Below are positions 21,682-30,409 of a stretch of 41,394 bases of DNA, piece after piece. Both the position numbers and the translations under genes were made by a program. Location: positions 1 through 41,394 of IMG/VR virus record IMGVR_UViG_3300048835_000079, one strand, 5' to 3'. Below the pieces are notes generated by a model that was not told the origin of the DNA, did not search any database, and worked only from the letters and a program-made list of their open reading frames with translations. The number at the start of each line of letters is the position of its first letter. Position 1 is the stretch's first letter. Source of the DNA: a virus.

Positions 21682-23227
21682 TTTGTAACTCCTCAGAATT
21701 GGTGGCTGTCGCAGCCAAAGTATTGAGCCGCTGAATTACCCTGCCATAAAGCTCATCGATTCGCGGCTGAATCGACTTTGGCCCTTGCTCTGGCTTGAGC
21801 GAATCAAGCCATCCAAGAAATTCACTTGGGATCTTGGCTTTTTGCTTTGCCTGAGCCGTGATTCTTTTTTCTATCCTGTCTAGATAAGCGTCTGCTACGT
21901 CGCTGTAATCGATTGCCTCTTCTCGATCGCTATCTTCTGGGCTTGCCTGTGGGGATTGCTGCGGCGGAGCTACCAAAGCCTGGTCGTCTTCGTAGACAAT
22001 GTTTGATGGAATTCGATAGGATGCCGCGCGAGCCGATTTGCTTGGGCCAAAGTTCACCTTTCGTCTGCCTTCGTCTTTGGTGATTAACCCGTTGTTATAA
22101 AGCTCGACCGACCCAGAAGCCCTTTCGCTGAAGGAAACCCAGTCCAGCATTTCATCATCTACATCGATTGAGTGTGAGCCGGAATCAACCTGATCACTAC
22201 TTAGTAGCTTTCGGTCATATTGGACCCTGAACTTATTGACCCACGGCAGTATATCGTCGTCTTTGTGCTCGTGGTTGGCTTGCTCAAGGGATGCAAAAGC
22301 CGAGTTGGCCCCGTCAATCAGCTTGTGGACTTTGATGCCAATCGCCATGGCAAGTAGCCGGATATCGAATTGCTTACCTTCCAGCATCTGAGATTTTTGC
22401 GGGTCGATCGTGACTGGGACAAACTTGGCCCCTTCTTCCAGCAAAATCAACTTGTGGGCCTTGCCAAGTCCTGACATTGCCTTTGACAAGCTTTGCATGT
22501 AGGTCTCTTCCGCTTCTTCATCAAGAGCCCCGTCCATCGTGATAAATCCGACTGGATTGGCTCCGTTGCTAAAGAAACGATTGGAAAATTCACCTTTGGC
22601 CATCGCGCCGCCAAAACACTCGGTCAGCAACTGAACCAAATCCCAACCCCACCATGGACTGGGGCCAAGCCCTTTGATGTGCAAAACGTCTTGGTAATCG
22701 AAATACTTCGTCTGGCCTCCGATTTTCGTTTCGACCATCAGCATTCCGTCTTGATCATCAGCGGCCCCGATCTTTTGAGCCATCTCTTGATTCATTCGAA
22801 TCAATCTTGTCCTGTCAGGCAAAAGCGGATAAAGCTCGATATGCCCGCTCTCAGACTCTCGATCAATCCACGCACAGCCATTTCCAAACAGTAACGCCCA
22901 TTGAGTGAGCTGCTGTCGAAGAGAGGGCGCGTCAATTTCTTTGTTGGCCATTAAGTTGACGCATCGCCACGCTGGGTGGTCTCGATCAAACAGCCTGCCA
23001 TCCTCTTCTTCCCGAAAGACATACCATGGCATTCCAAACATCTTATCGGTAATGATTTGCACAGCCCGCTTGATTGCTGGTAAGGCCATAACTTTTTCGT
23101 GAGTGACGCTCACCCCAGCCGTATTTTGGTTGCCCAGCCCAAGCATGCGAACCACGGCAGGATCTCTTGGGTGAGATCCACTAAGCGAAATCGCGGAAAA
23201 CATGGATGCCACTGTTTCAAGAATCAT
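21671..23227 (-). CDS. Portal protein (HK97 family)
   Basis: The protein is 518 aa from the ATG at 23227 (MILETVASMFS). HK97-portal segments are present: LPAIKRAVQIITDKM, HPAWRCVNLMAN, QLTQWALLFGNGCAWIDRE, the VLHIKGLGPSPWWGWDLV region and NRFFSNGANPVGFI. The C-terminal part is Pro/Gln-rich, then helical. The dodecamer forms the DNA channel and docks the terminase. Confidence 0.93.
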   Translation of the reverse strand: MILETVASMFSAISLSGSHPRDPAVVRMLGLGNQNTAGVSVTHEKVMALPAIKRAVQIITDKMFGMPWYVFREEEDGRLFDRDHPAWRCVNLMANKEIDAPSLRQQLTQWALLFGNGCAWIDRESESGHIELYPLLPDRTRLIRMNQEMAQKIGAADDQDGMLMVETKIGGQTKYFDYQDVLHIKGLGPSPWWGWDLVQLLTECFGGAMAKGEFSNRFFSNGANPVGFITMDGALDEEAEETYMQSLSKAMSGLGKAHKLILLEEGAKFVPVTIDPQKSQMLEGKQFDIRLLAMAIGIKVHKLIDGANSAFASLEQANHEHKDDDILPWVNKFRVQYDRKLLSSDQVDSGSHSIDVDDEMLDWVSFSERASGSVELYNNGLITKDEGRRKVNFGPSKSARAASYRIPSNIVYEDDQALVAPPQQSPQASPEDSDREEAIDYSDVADAYLDRIEKRITAQAKQKAKIPSEFLGWLDSLKPEQGPKSIQPRIDELYGRVIQRLNTLAATATNSEELQNAI

Positions 23228-23378
23228 TGGCCACCACCTTTGTCTGTTCGTAAATTGCAATCGCAATCATCGGAACTCCCAGCGCCAACAGGCCGATCGG
23301 AGTCGCAACAAGAAAGCCCGCCACCACACAGCATGCGTAGCCAGTGATAAACACCAAATTGAGGACTAGCGATTTCAT
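23217..23378 (-). CDS. Small two-helix membrane protein between terminase and portal
   Basis: This 53-aa ORF (MKSLVLNLVFITGYACCVVAG) is too short for most ORF callers. Its ATG (23376-23378) overlaps the terminase TGA as ATGA, and its stop overlaps the portal start, so it is almost certainly translated. Residues 4-24 and 26-43 are hydrophobic, joined by a short turn with a Pro, suggesting a membrane hairpin. The C-terminus is polar. It might be a holin-like or membrane-docking protein; there is no direct support for either. Confidence 0.75.
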   Translation of the reverse strand: MKSLVLNLVFITGYACCVVAGFLVATPIGLLALGVPMIAIAIYEQTKVVANDS

Positions 23379-25138
23379 GCTGTCAAAACTCCTCTGCGAC
23401 GATAAACACTGGAACGCTTTGGCAGTTGCTTGGTTCCCCAGTACGCCATCACGCTTGCTACCATTCCGTCTATTTTTCGGTAATCGTCGTTTTTGTAAGG
23501 CTTTTTAAGTATCCTAAACCCGCGAGCATTCATGTAAGTCGAAGTGTGGCCAGCTTGCCAATTAAGACAAGGATTGTTGCAATGAATCAGGCTTTGATCA
23601 ATGACAGCCGCCTCGAAGTCGTCAATTGGCTTTTCCATCATCTGAGCGTTTTGCGGGTACTCGATTTGATTGATCTTCGGGTACTTGTCTTCACACCATT
23701 CCGTAAAGTCCGCCGCAAATGTTCGGTCCTTTACCAAAACCTTGATATCCAGCGATTTGGTTAGCCTTTCAAATTCTTCTCGAATGAATCCCTCTTGGAT
23801 CGTGTCGCCGGGAATCATTACCAGGTGCCCAGCCGCTACCCACTCTTTGAATGCGGCTTTATCAGCGTTGGCTTCAATGTAACTCTCCGTCATCCAGAGC
23901 CGCGCGAACAGCTGGATTCTGTCACCAACTGGAATGCAAATCCCCAGAGCCGACATGTCTTTTGTCTTGCTCAGGTCCATTCCAATAGATGCTGGTCGGC
24001 CACGATAATCTTCAATGCTGTACGCCGCACCGCAAGCCAACCATTGGTCCATGCGGAGCCATTGATTCGCGGTGTGCTGCCAGATGTTCAATCGGTACAT
24101 CTTGAAGTCCGCTAGTCCGCTGATGGTTCGTTTAGATTCATTGTAATCAGCAAGGAATTCTTCTTCGTGGGCAGTATGTCCCCAAGCTGGATTGGCCATT
24201 TTTCCATACTTGACTGGATCTTCTGCCAGTTGCTGATCAGTTAAAGTCTGCGGTGCTTCGTAAATTGCCACAAACAACTGGTCATTGCGTTCCGCGCCAC
24301 TGACAACTTGCCTTGCGTAATCTTGGCGCTCCTTCCCATAGCCATCAGGGTTGTTGCCAGCGGTGGATACTTCTATGTGGAATGGCTCGGCCCGAGAGAT
24401 CCCAGCCCGCGAAATGATCTTAATGAAATCGCGGTCAACTACGTGAGTTTCGTCAATCAGGATATTACCATTGATTCCCTCCTTGCTTGTCTTTGTTCTT
24501 TCGTTGGCCGATGAAAGAGGTTTATATTTTGACCTGGTTGGAATGTGCTCAATAGACTTCTCGTTGCGATTGGTCTTACATTCACTAGAAAGCTCTGGCG
24601 ATTGCTCCACCATGGCTATCGCATGAGCCATTGCAATGCCAGCCTGAGTTCCGTCCTTGGCACCACCAAAACACTTAGCGCCCATTTCTCCATCGCCACA
24701 AGTAAGATAAACTCCCCAGGCTGCAAGTGTTGGCGTTTTTTTCTGCTTCTTAGGTATGTAAATTGACGCTTGATTAAATCGCCTAATGACGCGACTCCAT
24801 CTTTCAGAATTGCGAACCCAACCAAACATCCGCATCGTGCATTCGTACTGCCAATCAGGAAATCCACCATCATTCACCCATCGAGCGTAAACCGCAGCTC
24901 GTTCAATCGACTTTTCCTCACCTCCATCTTCCCATTCATCAAGTATCTGTCGATCAACCTCTGGGCACCCAGACCGCAACAACACATTTTGGCCAGCCCA
25001 TTCACCTTCATAAAGCCTGCAATACTTTTCGATCCACCAAACAGTATAGGCTCCGCGCGAAGGATCGAACCAACAACCATTGGCAGTCGCCAATCTGTCT
25101 GATTCATTTCTGATCCATTGCTTGGTTGCGCTGTCCAT
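23375..25138 (-). CDS. terL: Terminase large subunit
   Basis: The 587-aa protein belongs to the HK97-like Terminase_1 group. The ATPase has a Walker A-like PKKQKKTPT (129-137), Walker B NILIDE (225-230) and a coupling segment EVSTAGNNPDG. The RNase H-like nuclease has Asp388 in IGMDLS, a second acidic region DDFEAAVIDQ, and the final motif KIDGMVAS with Asp557. It cuts and pumps phage DNA into the prohead. It shares one base with the small subunit stop (TAATG). Confidence 0.95.
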   Translation of the reverse strand: MDSATKQWIRNESDRLATANGCWFDPSRGAYTVWWIEKYCRLYEGEWAGQNVLLRSGCPEVDRQILDEWEDGGEEKSIERAAVYARWVNDGGFPDWQYECTMRMFGWVRNSERWSRVIRRFNQASIYIPKKQKKTPTLAAWGVYLTCGDGEMGAKCFGGAKDGTQAGIAMAHAIAMVEQSPELSSECKTNRNEKSIEHIPTRSKYKPLSSANERTKTSKEGINGNILIDETHVVDRDFIKIISRAGISRAEPFHIEVSTAGNNPDGYGKERQDYARQVVSGAERNDQLFVAIYEAPQTLTDQQLAEDPVKYGKMANPAWGHTAHEEEFLADYNESKRTISGLADFKMYRLNIWQHTANQWLRMDQWLACGAAYSIEDYRGRPASIGMDLSKTKDMSALGICIPVGDRIQLFARLWMTESYIEANADKAAFKEWVAAGHLVMIPGDTIQEGFIREEFERLTKSLDIKVLVKDRTFAADFTEWCEDKYPKINQIEYPQNAQMMEKPIDDFEAAVIDQSLIHCNNPCLNWQAGHTSTYMNARGFRILKKPYKNDDYRKIDGMVASVMAYWGTKQLPKRSSVYRRRGVLTA

Positions 25139-25509
25139 TACCGCTTTCTACTTACAACACCCTGCTGAATGGCTGGCCGCTTCCTTCGTGCATCAGGCAC
25201 CAAGCCAAACAGCTTGAAGTATCGCAAGATTTCTGCTTGCGCCGCCCGCTTGTCTCTAATTGCAGGGTGCTGAGTAAATCCACCCTGGGCCGAAACATGG
25301 TATCGCCCGTCCTTTTTTATCGCTTTGTCGCATGCATCAATTTCATCGAAGGCTTCGCAAAGCTTCAACCATCCGTCTAAATCCCTTGAGGTCAAAACGC
25401 CTTCAACCCATAAGGATTTACCCTTCAACCACATCTCTTTCCCGGACTTTCCAAGATGCTTTGGAACGTCAGGAAAACCACCGGTAAACTTTAAGCTTTC
25501 AGCACCCAT
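25138..25509 (-). CDS. terS: Terminase small subunit (P27-like)
   Basis: The ATG at 25509 (MGAESLKFTGGFPDVPKHLG) is preferred over an upstream GTG because GGGGTG precedes it. The 123-aa protein fits the P27 small terminase pattern: P..L...GKEMWLKGKSLWVEGVLTSRDLDGWLKLCEAF, then QHPAIRDKRAAQAEILRYFKLFGLVPDARRK. It recognises the packaging site and directs the large subunit. Confidence 0.9.
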   Translation of the reverse strand: MGAESLKFTGGFPDVPKHLGKSGKEMWLKGKSLWVEGVLTSRDLDGWLKLCEAFDEIDACDKAIKKDGRYHVSAQGGFTQHPAIRDKRAAQAEILRYFKLFGLVPDARRKRPAIQQGVVSRKR

Positions 25510-25602
25510 ATACAGGCACCCCAAAAACAGCAACAAAAACACGCCACTAGGTCAGGCTATCTCCGTCTGGACCGGCCTATAGGATTTCAGCCCCCCCTAC
25601 CC

Positions 25603-25899
25603 TCACAAAAGCCCAGAAACAGTCACTGGGCTTGCAGCCACCACACCAACCGCCCTTGCACGAACAAATAGAGAGTCACTTAAGGTAGGAAGCCCAAGAA
25701 GTTTTGCCCCGTTGTGCATTACCTTAAACGCCCCACTACCATCAAAGTCTGCAGGAACATAGATACTATTGTCTTTGCTCACTTCAATAAAGACTTCTGT
25801 TCCCTCTGCCAAGCCCTCAAAAACAAGCAACGCTGGGGCACTGAACTGAATGCCAGAGCCAACAGTGTCTGATGTTACTGCATTCAAAAGAGTTTCCAT
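25603..25899 (-). CDS. Hypothetical 98-aa beta-rich protein
   Basis: The protein (METLLNAVTSDTVGSGIQFS) is uncharged and beta-rich, with ALLVFEGLAEGTEVFIEVSKD and VRARAVGVVAASPVTVSGLL. It resembles small single-domain virion proteins that decorate heads or tail fibres. It lies between the HNH nuclease and small terminase. Confidence 0.72.
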   Translation of the reverse strand: METLLNAVTSDTVGSGIQFSAPALLVFEGLAEGTEVFIEVSKDNSIYVPADFDGSGAFKVMHNGAKLLGLPTLSDSLFVRARAVGVVAASPVTVSGLL

Positions 25900-25908
25900 C
25901 GGACTGAC

Positions 25909-26238
25909 CTATCTTGTTAAACCTTGCGCCACATCTTTCTTTGTTTTCACACCGTGGCACTCTGGGTGTAAAAACTGAATATTCTTTTCGTCATAAAACA
26001 ATGGATCATTCTCACTTGTGACAGGAATGATATGATCTGCATGAGGCGATTCCGCACCAAAAGCCAAACCACATGCAGCGCAAGCTACACCTAATCTAGC
26101 TCGCTTTCGAAATAATCGCTCACGAAACGCCCTCCATCTCCTACCATAACCTAAGACCGCTGAGCTTTCCTTCTGCCTCTTGCAATCGCACTGGCCGCTA
26201 ACAACCGAGCCACATCTACCACATACCCTGGACTTCAT
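25909..26238 (-). CDS. HNH endonuclease beside the terminase
   Basis: The start at 26238 (MKSRVCGRCG) gives 109 aa and leaves a 4-base gap to the upstream gene. The protein has a zinc pair near the N-terminus (C6, C9, C17, C19) and an HNH core: VACAACG (51-57), ADHIIPV with His69, Asn86 and HPECHGVKTK with His95. HNH proteins encoded next to terminases are known to stimulate terminase cutting in cos-type siphophages (HK97 gp74). The same role is likely here. Confidence 0.88.
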   Translation of the reverse strand: MKSRVCGRCGSVVSGQCDCKRQKESSAVLGYGRRWRAFRERLFRKRARLGVACAACGLAFGAESPHADHIIPVTSENDPLFYDEKNIQFLHPECHGVKTKKDVAQGLTR

Positions 26239-26242
26239 GCCA

Positions 26243-28228
26243 TCACCGGACAATCGAACGTAATGGAAAAGGATCAACCGCGTCTGCCGGAACTTCAACC
26301 AAATAAACACGCTGACCCAACACCACACCATAGATATAACCAGGAAGCGTATTGGCAAACTCAGCAATACCATTTGCATCACTGGTTGCTGTCCTGATCA
26401 CATCCGATAAGGCATATCCATCAACCACGCCAAGGCTGCTAAGTGACTCTTTAGCGAACAACTTGACCTCCACCCCACTCTCTGGATCTCCGTTTTCATC
26501 CAGACACAAGTAGTAAGCCGTCACTCGATCTGGATCGCTCGGCGACAGGCTCACCGCGTCCATGTCGTAGCTCTGAGCAGCGTCAGCATCAACCACCAAT
26601 GACGCGCCCGCAAAAGTCGCTGACGGAGCTGTGATAGCCACCGTCCACGTTCCGTCGTCCAGGTTGAACGTCGCCACGCCGCTGACGTTGGTGGAGAGAA
26701 TGTAGGTCTCGGCTCCCTTTGTAACGCGAACGCGGGCACCCTCCTGGATGACCGAATCGACCGTAACGGTTATGGTCACGGTTCGCGCGCCCGAGCCGCC
26801 CCCGCCGCCGCCTCCTCCGCCAGTCCAGGCTGTGTCTCCACGGTCCCTGATGCTTTCTAGGCTGTCCGTTACCCCAGAGAAAGTTGCTGTTCCTCCGGTG
26901 TTGATCTCTGTTTCAGCCGTAATCATTCCGGCAGTACCGGAATCCTTTCTGAATCCCCTTCGCAGCCAGTCACCCAAGGAAGTGATGCCAGAAAACAGAG
27001 TAGCTGTGATTCGAGACTGAAGCGTATCGACTTTCCCATCCACGGTTGTCAGGGCTGAAGCACTCGCTCGGCTACTTACCGTTGCATCCAGGTTAGCTAG
27101 CCTGCTGTCACCGATAGCCGTTAGTCCAGCCCCGTCAGTACCAACTTGCGTTTGCAGGTCGATCACCCTGGTTTGAACGTCCTGCAGAGTGGTCAGTGTG
27201 TCGTAATCAACCACGGCCCCAATCCACTCGATGTACCGAGCCTCTGCTGATACGGCTCCCGATACTGTGATCCGTAGCGACTCTTTCGCGTGGGTGTTGG
27301 CTACAGTGTAGGTGAACGTGTAGCGGCCTGTAGATGGATTGGATACTGCCGATAGGTTAGCCGAACGATCTGTGGCCGCCGCATTGGCCGCTGCCAGTGT
27401 AGGTGATGCGTCCAGGTTTACGAGCTTGTCCTCATCGTCCTTGACCACCACCGTGAATGCGTAAACGGTTGAGCCGCTGTCCGGGATCTCTAGCAGTGGT
27501 GCCCCGAAAATGTTCATCTTGGCCGAGAGGTTGTTCAAGGCTGTTATCAGGTTGCTGACGTTGTCTACACTGGTCTGGCTGGCTCGGCTGGACACTGTGG
27601 CATTAAGATTGTTAGCAATTCTCTCACCAAAGCCACCAACAACTCGAATGGCACTTGTCAGTTCATCCCATACTGCGGTGACAATTCCAGAAATCCCCGT
27701 TGCCGATAGCGTCCGTGTAGTCACCTCCCAAACCGCATCAAACGCCCCTGCAGCAAACTTGGCTGATGTGAACGCACCGCTGGCAATACTCGCCGCATTG
27801 ATCCAGTTGGCGGGAGCGTTGGCACCGAGTCCAGCAAACGATGAAATCGTTGCCGGAAACGTCACCGGACCAGATGCAGACGCTGTTTGGCCAGCGACCT
27901 GCACAGCATTGGCTCTATAATCTCCAACTTCCTCTGGGTACAACGCGAACACTAACGGCACCGCCCCTGTGTTTGTCACGGTGACTTTCAGCAGCACGTT
28001 GTCCGCGTTCATTTCGTCGGCTGTCAGGTCGATGTAGCCAGTCCCGCTTGTCCCGATTTCCGTAGCTTCGTTCGTGCAATCCGCATACGAACCGCCATCT
28101 TTGGAGACTTCGGAATCAGCCCCTGCCCACGAAGTGATTAGCGTACTATCACTTGGCTTGCGAATCGCAAAGTAAAATCTGTACGCTACATTTTTTCGTG
28201 GCACTGGCATTGCATCGGATGCTGGCAT
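26243..28228 (-). CDS. Large virion adhesin or tail-fibre-like protein
   Basis: The 661-aa protein begins MPASDAMPVPRKNVAYRFYF. An N-terminal beta domain (about 1-100, ending VPLVFALYPEEVGDYRA) is followed by an Ala/Thr/Ser-rich, helical repeat region with recurring LDATVSSRAS-like units (about 205 and 375), a poly-Gly hinge (about 470-480), and a C-terminal carboxypeptidase-regulatory/Ig-like pair (TVTITVTVDSV; LDENGDPESGVEVKLF). This layout fits a fibre that holds surface-binding domains. The receptor is unknown. Confidence 0.78.
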   Translation of the reverse strand: MPASDAMPVPRKNVAYRFYFAIRKPSDSTLITSWAGADSEVSKDGGSYADCTNEATEIGTSGTGYIDLTADEMNADNVLLKVTVTNTGAVPLVFALYPEEVGDYRANAVQVAGQTASASGPVTFPATISSFAGLGANAPANWINAASIASGAFTSAKFAAGAFDAVWEVTTRTLSATGISGIVTAVWDELTSAIRVVGGFGERIANNLNATVSSRASQTSVDNVSNLITALNNLSAKMNIFGAPLLEIPDSGSTVYAFTVVVKDDEDKLVNLDASPTLAAANAAATDRSANLSAVSNPSTGRYTFTYTVANTHAKESLRITVSGAVSAEARYIEWIGAVVDYDTLTTLQDVQTRVIDLQTQVGTDGAGLTAIGDSRLANLDATVSSRASASALTTVDGKVDTLQSRITATLFSGITSLGDWLRRGFRKDSGTAGMITAETEINTGGTATFSGVTDSLESIRDRGDTAWTGGGGGGGGGSGARTVTITVTVDSVIQEGARVRVTKGAETYILSTNVSGVATFNLDDGTWTVAITAPSATFAGASLVVDADAAQSYDMDAVSLSPSDPDRVTAYYLCLDENGDPESGVEVKLFAKESLSSLGVVDGYALSDVIRTATSDANGIAEFANTLPGYIYGVVLGQRVYLVEVPADAVDPFPLRSIVR

Positions 28229-29377
28229 CTAAAACGCTCCTATTCCTGTTTGTCCGAGATGGCCGAGCCACAGACCGGATGCACCGCCGCCTGCTGCTGG
28301 TTCGTCGCCTGCACCGTAGCCTTTACCCCAGTAAAGCGATGTGTTTTTGATTCGATAGTCACCTGATGCTACATTTACAAATTCATCGGCATCAGTGCCA
28401 GCTGCGTCAGTATTGCCGTTGTTGTTGGCCGTGTAGGCTGAGGTGACGTTAGACAGTGCGGCAGAGGAAAAGTTTCTAAACCGATTATTGCGGGCAATAG
28501 ATGGGTGGGCTGTGGTGTCAATCCGAACGGAGTTGTTACCACCTACAATAAAGCAACCGACTACTGTGCTTGGTGAAGTGGTCCTTGTTGACGCAGCAAA
28601 AATATTGTCTCCACCGTTGCCATACATTGTTAATCTATTGCAATAAATACTTGCGTTGGTCGCTGTTCCTGTTTGATGGACTCCCCCTCCCGGATTGTTT
28701 ACTATGGTGCAGTTTTCTATTCCAAATCCTGTATTTGAAACATTCACTAAACCAAGCCTAGTGCCGGTCGTTGCTGATGAGTTTCCTTCGATTCTGATAT
28801 TGAAAAGAGAACCAGGAACAGGGGTTGCTCCTACATTGGCGTAACCTGTTCCAGTACACGCATAAACGCAATTTGAACCATTTATAACTCCACAGGTTAC
28901 GGAGGTGTTAGATGTGGTGTTTGTAACGAAGCACCAATCTATCCGTCTAGCATTATTGGTAACACTCCCGTTCCTTCCTGATGCTGTTATTTTCAAGCCA
29001 TACAAAGATACATTGATATTGTTGACTGTGGCTATATTGGTAGTCGTAACAATTTCAGGCATTGTTGAGCTATCCCAAGCTGGCATCGGACTAATCCAGT
29101 TGGGGTCTGGCGGTGTCCATCGCGTACCGTCACTATTAGCGGCTTCGAGAATACACGGAAATAACAGAGAAGGACCAGATGCCCCTGTGAATGAAGCTAT
29201 AGAAGTCGTCAAACTGTAAGTCCCCGGACCGATTCTGGCAATAAGAAAATCCGCAGTAAAATCAAACGCACTAATTGCCGTGTTTATCGCACCGCTGACA
29301 ACAAAAGCCATGCGGTCATTCCAAGACGACCCGTTGTTCGCTCCTGCTGATGAGGCACCAAAATATAATACTGCCAT
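28229..29377 (-). CDS. Right-handed beta-helix (tailspike-like) protein
   Basis: The 382-aa protein begins MAVLYFGASSAGANNGSSWND, the common start of parallel beta-helix proteins. It then has repeated turns rich in Asn/Gly/Thr/Val (NNINVSLYGLKI, GFGIENCTIVNNPGGGV, ARNNRFRNFSS). It ends in GASGLWLGHLGQTGIGAF. Such proteins often depolymerise or bind surface polysaccharide; no catalytic residues could be chosen. Its stop abuts the next gene. Confidence 0.82.
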   Translation of the reverse strand: MAVLYFGASSAGANNGSSWNDRMAFVVSGAINTAISAFDFTADFLIARIGPGTYSLTTSIASFTGASGPSLLFPCILEAANSDGTRWTPPDPNWISPMPAWDSSTMPEIVTTTNIATVNNINVSLYGLKITASGRNGSVTNNARRIDWCFVTNTTSNTSVTCGVINGSNCVYACTGTGYANVGATPVPGSLFNIRIEGNSSATTGTRLGLVNVSNTGFGIENCTIVNNPGGGVHQTGTATNASIYCNRLTMYGNGGDNIFAASTRTTSPSTVVGCFIVGGNNSVRIDTTAHPSIARNNRFRNFSSAALSNVTSAYTANNNGNTDAAGTDADEFVNVASGDYRIKNTSLYWGKGYGAGDEPAAGGGASGLWLGHLGQTGIGAF

Positions 29378-29379
29378 TC

Positions 29380-29697
29380 TTAGGGCTGCCTATTCCCATT
29401 GACCTGCCACTTGTACAGCACATCAATCCGTCCGCTCGTCATGAACGTCTGAAAGTCCTGCATCAGCGTTACAAGGTTAAACACATCACCACCCGTTGCG
29501 ATGGTGCGTCCATCAGTAGCTGATCCATCCAGCACAGGATTCGATGCCCCGCCATCGTTGATGATCGTCCCCAAGTTGCGTGCGTTGTATTCCTCATACG
29601 CTGCATCAACTCGGATTTTAAGAGCCACGAACCGATCGGCAATCTGCCGCAGTTCGTCGTTGCAAAATTCAACTAATTGTGGGTTGTCTAATGCCAT
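29380..29697 (-). CDS. Hypothetical 105-aa virion-module protein
   Basis: The protein (MALDNPQLVEFCNDELRQIAD) has a helical first half and a segment with GTIINDGGASNPVLDGSATDG, a Gly/Asp turn seen in fibre-chaperone or hinge proteins. It ends YKWQVNGNRQP. It is encoded 2 bases before the beta-helix gene and may serve in its assembly. The function is unknown. Confidence 0.72.
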   Translation of the reverse strand: MALDNPQLVEFCNDELRQIADRFVALKIRVDAAYEEYNARNLGTIINDGGASNPVLDGSATDGRTIATGGDVFNLVTLMQDFQTFMTSGRIDVLYKWQVNGNRQP

Positions 29698-29755
29698 ATC
29701 TATCCTTTCCTATGCTGGTTAATTTTCGCCAGTGCCGACGGGTCCAGGTCGTCGG

Positions 29756-30409
29756 CTAGATTGTCCCGTTGGTAAACCTCTGCACCACCTGCACTGTGCC
29801 CAGTATCTTGGTGATCTCCGCATCGGCCCGCCGCAGCTCGGCCGAATAGCTGTATTGAGTTGCCCGCAGCCTGCCAGTGCTGGACCTGGGTAGCTCAAAC
29901 CTTAAACGCCACTTTGGCAAGCTGTTCACCGTTACCGCTGTGATCGTGCCAGCTACCAGCCAGCGCGGGGCACCTCGGGCCGAGCCACCAAACCGGCAGC
30001 TGTAATCACCTATCACGCCAGGCCCTGGATCAACAAACCAATCGAACGACCGGCCATCGGCGGCCAGGTAGTCGTCACCGATCACGATCGGCCCAGAAAT
30101 CACGCCATCCACCGTTACCGGGGCGTTGCTGACTGCACTCCCGCCGCTCAGTAGTTGCTGCAGTGTGTTCAACTGCCGAAACTGCGAGAAATCCACAAAC
30201 GCGATATTCTGGTCCCAGTTGGTTGGGGCTGTGCTGCCATCGAATACGTACCAATCGTGGGCATCGTCCAGCGTCACCGAGGCCCGGCCAGCGGCGAGCG
30301 TTACAGCGATACGATCGGCCAGCCAGTCCGTAAAATTGGCCTCACTGGCTGCGAACGCGTACAGCGGCCCAGCGGCGTCAGTGCTGAATTGAATCGGGCG
30401 GCTAACCAT
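29756..30409 (-). CDS. Tail-fibre-module protein, 217 aa
   Basis: The start at 30409 (MVSRPIQFSTDAAGPLYAF) overlaps the protease stop by 8 bases. The sequence is beta-rich, with DLAD/HDWYVFDGSTAP-like segments and a conserved middle VTVDGVISGPIVIGDDYLAADGR. It is probably a structural component of the fibre or baseplate. No family is recognised. Confidence 0.74.
   Translation of the reverse strand: MVSRPIQFSTDAAGPLYAFAASEANFTDWLADRIAVTLAAGRASVTLDDAHDWYVFDGSTAPTNWDQNIAFVDFSQFRQLNTLQQLLSGGSAVSNAPVTVDGVISGPIVIGDDYLAADGRSFDWFVDPGPGVIGDYSCRFGGSARGAPRWLVAGTITAVTVNSLPKWRLRFELPRSSTGRLRATQYSYSAELRRADAEITKILGTVQVVQRFTNGTI

Noticed and set aside
26748-27020. A proline-rich plus-strand protein
   Set aside because: The poly-Pro is the reverse reading of the poly-Gly hinge of the fibre-like protein at 26243-28228.
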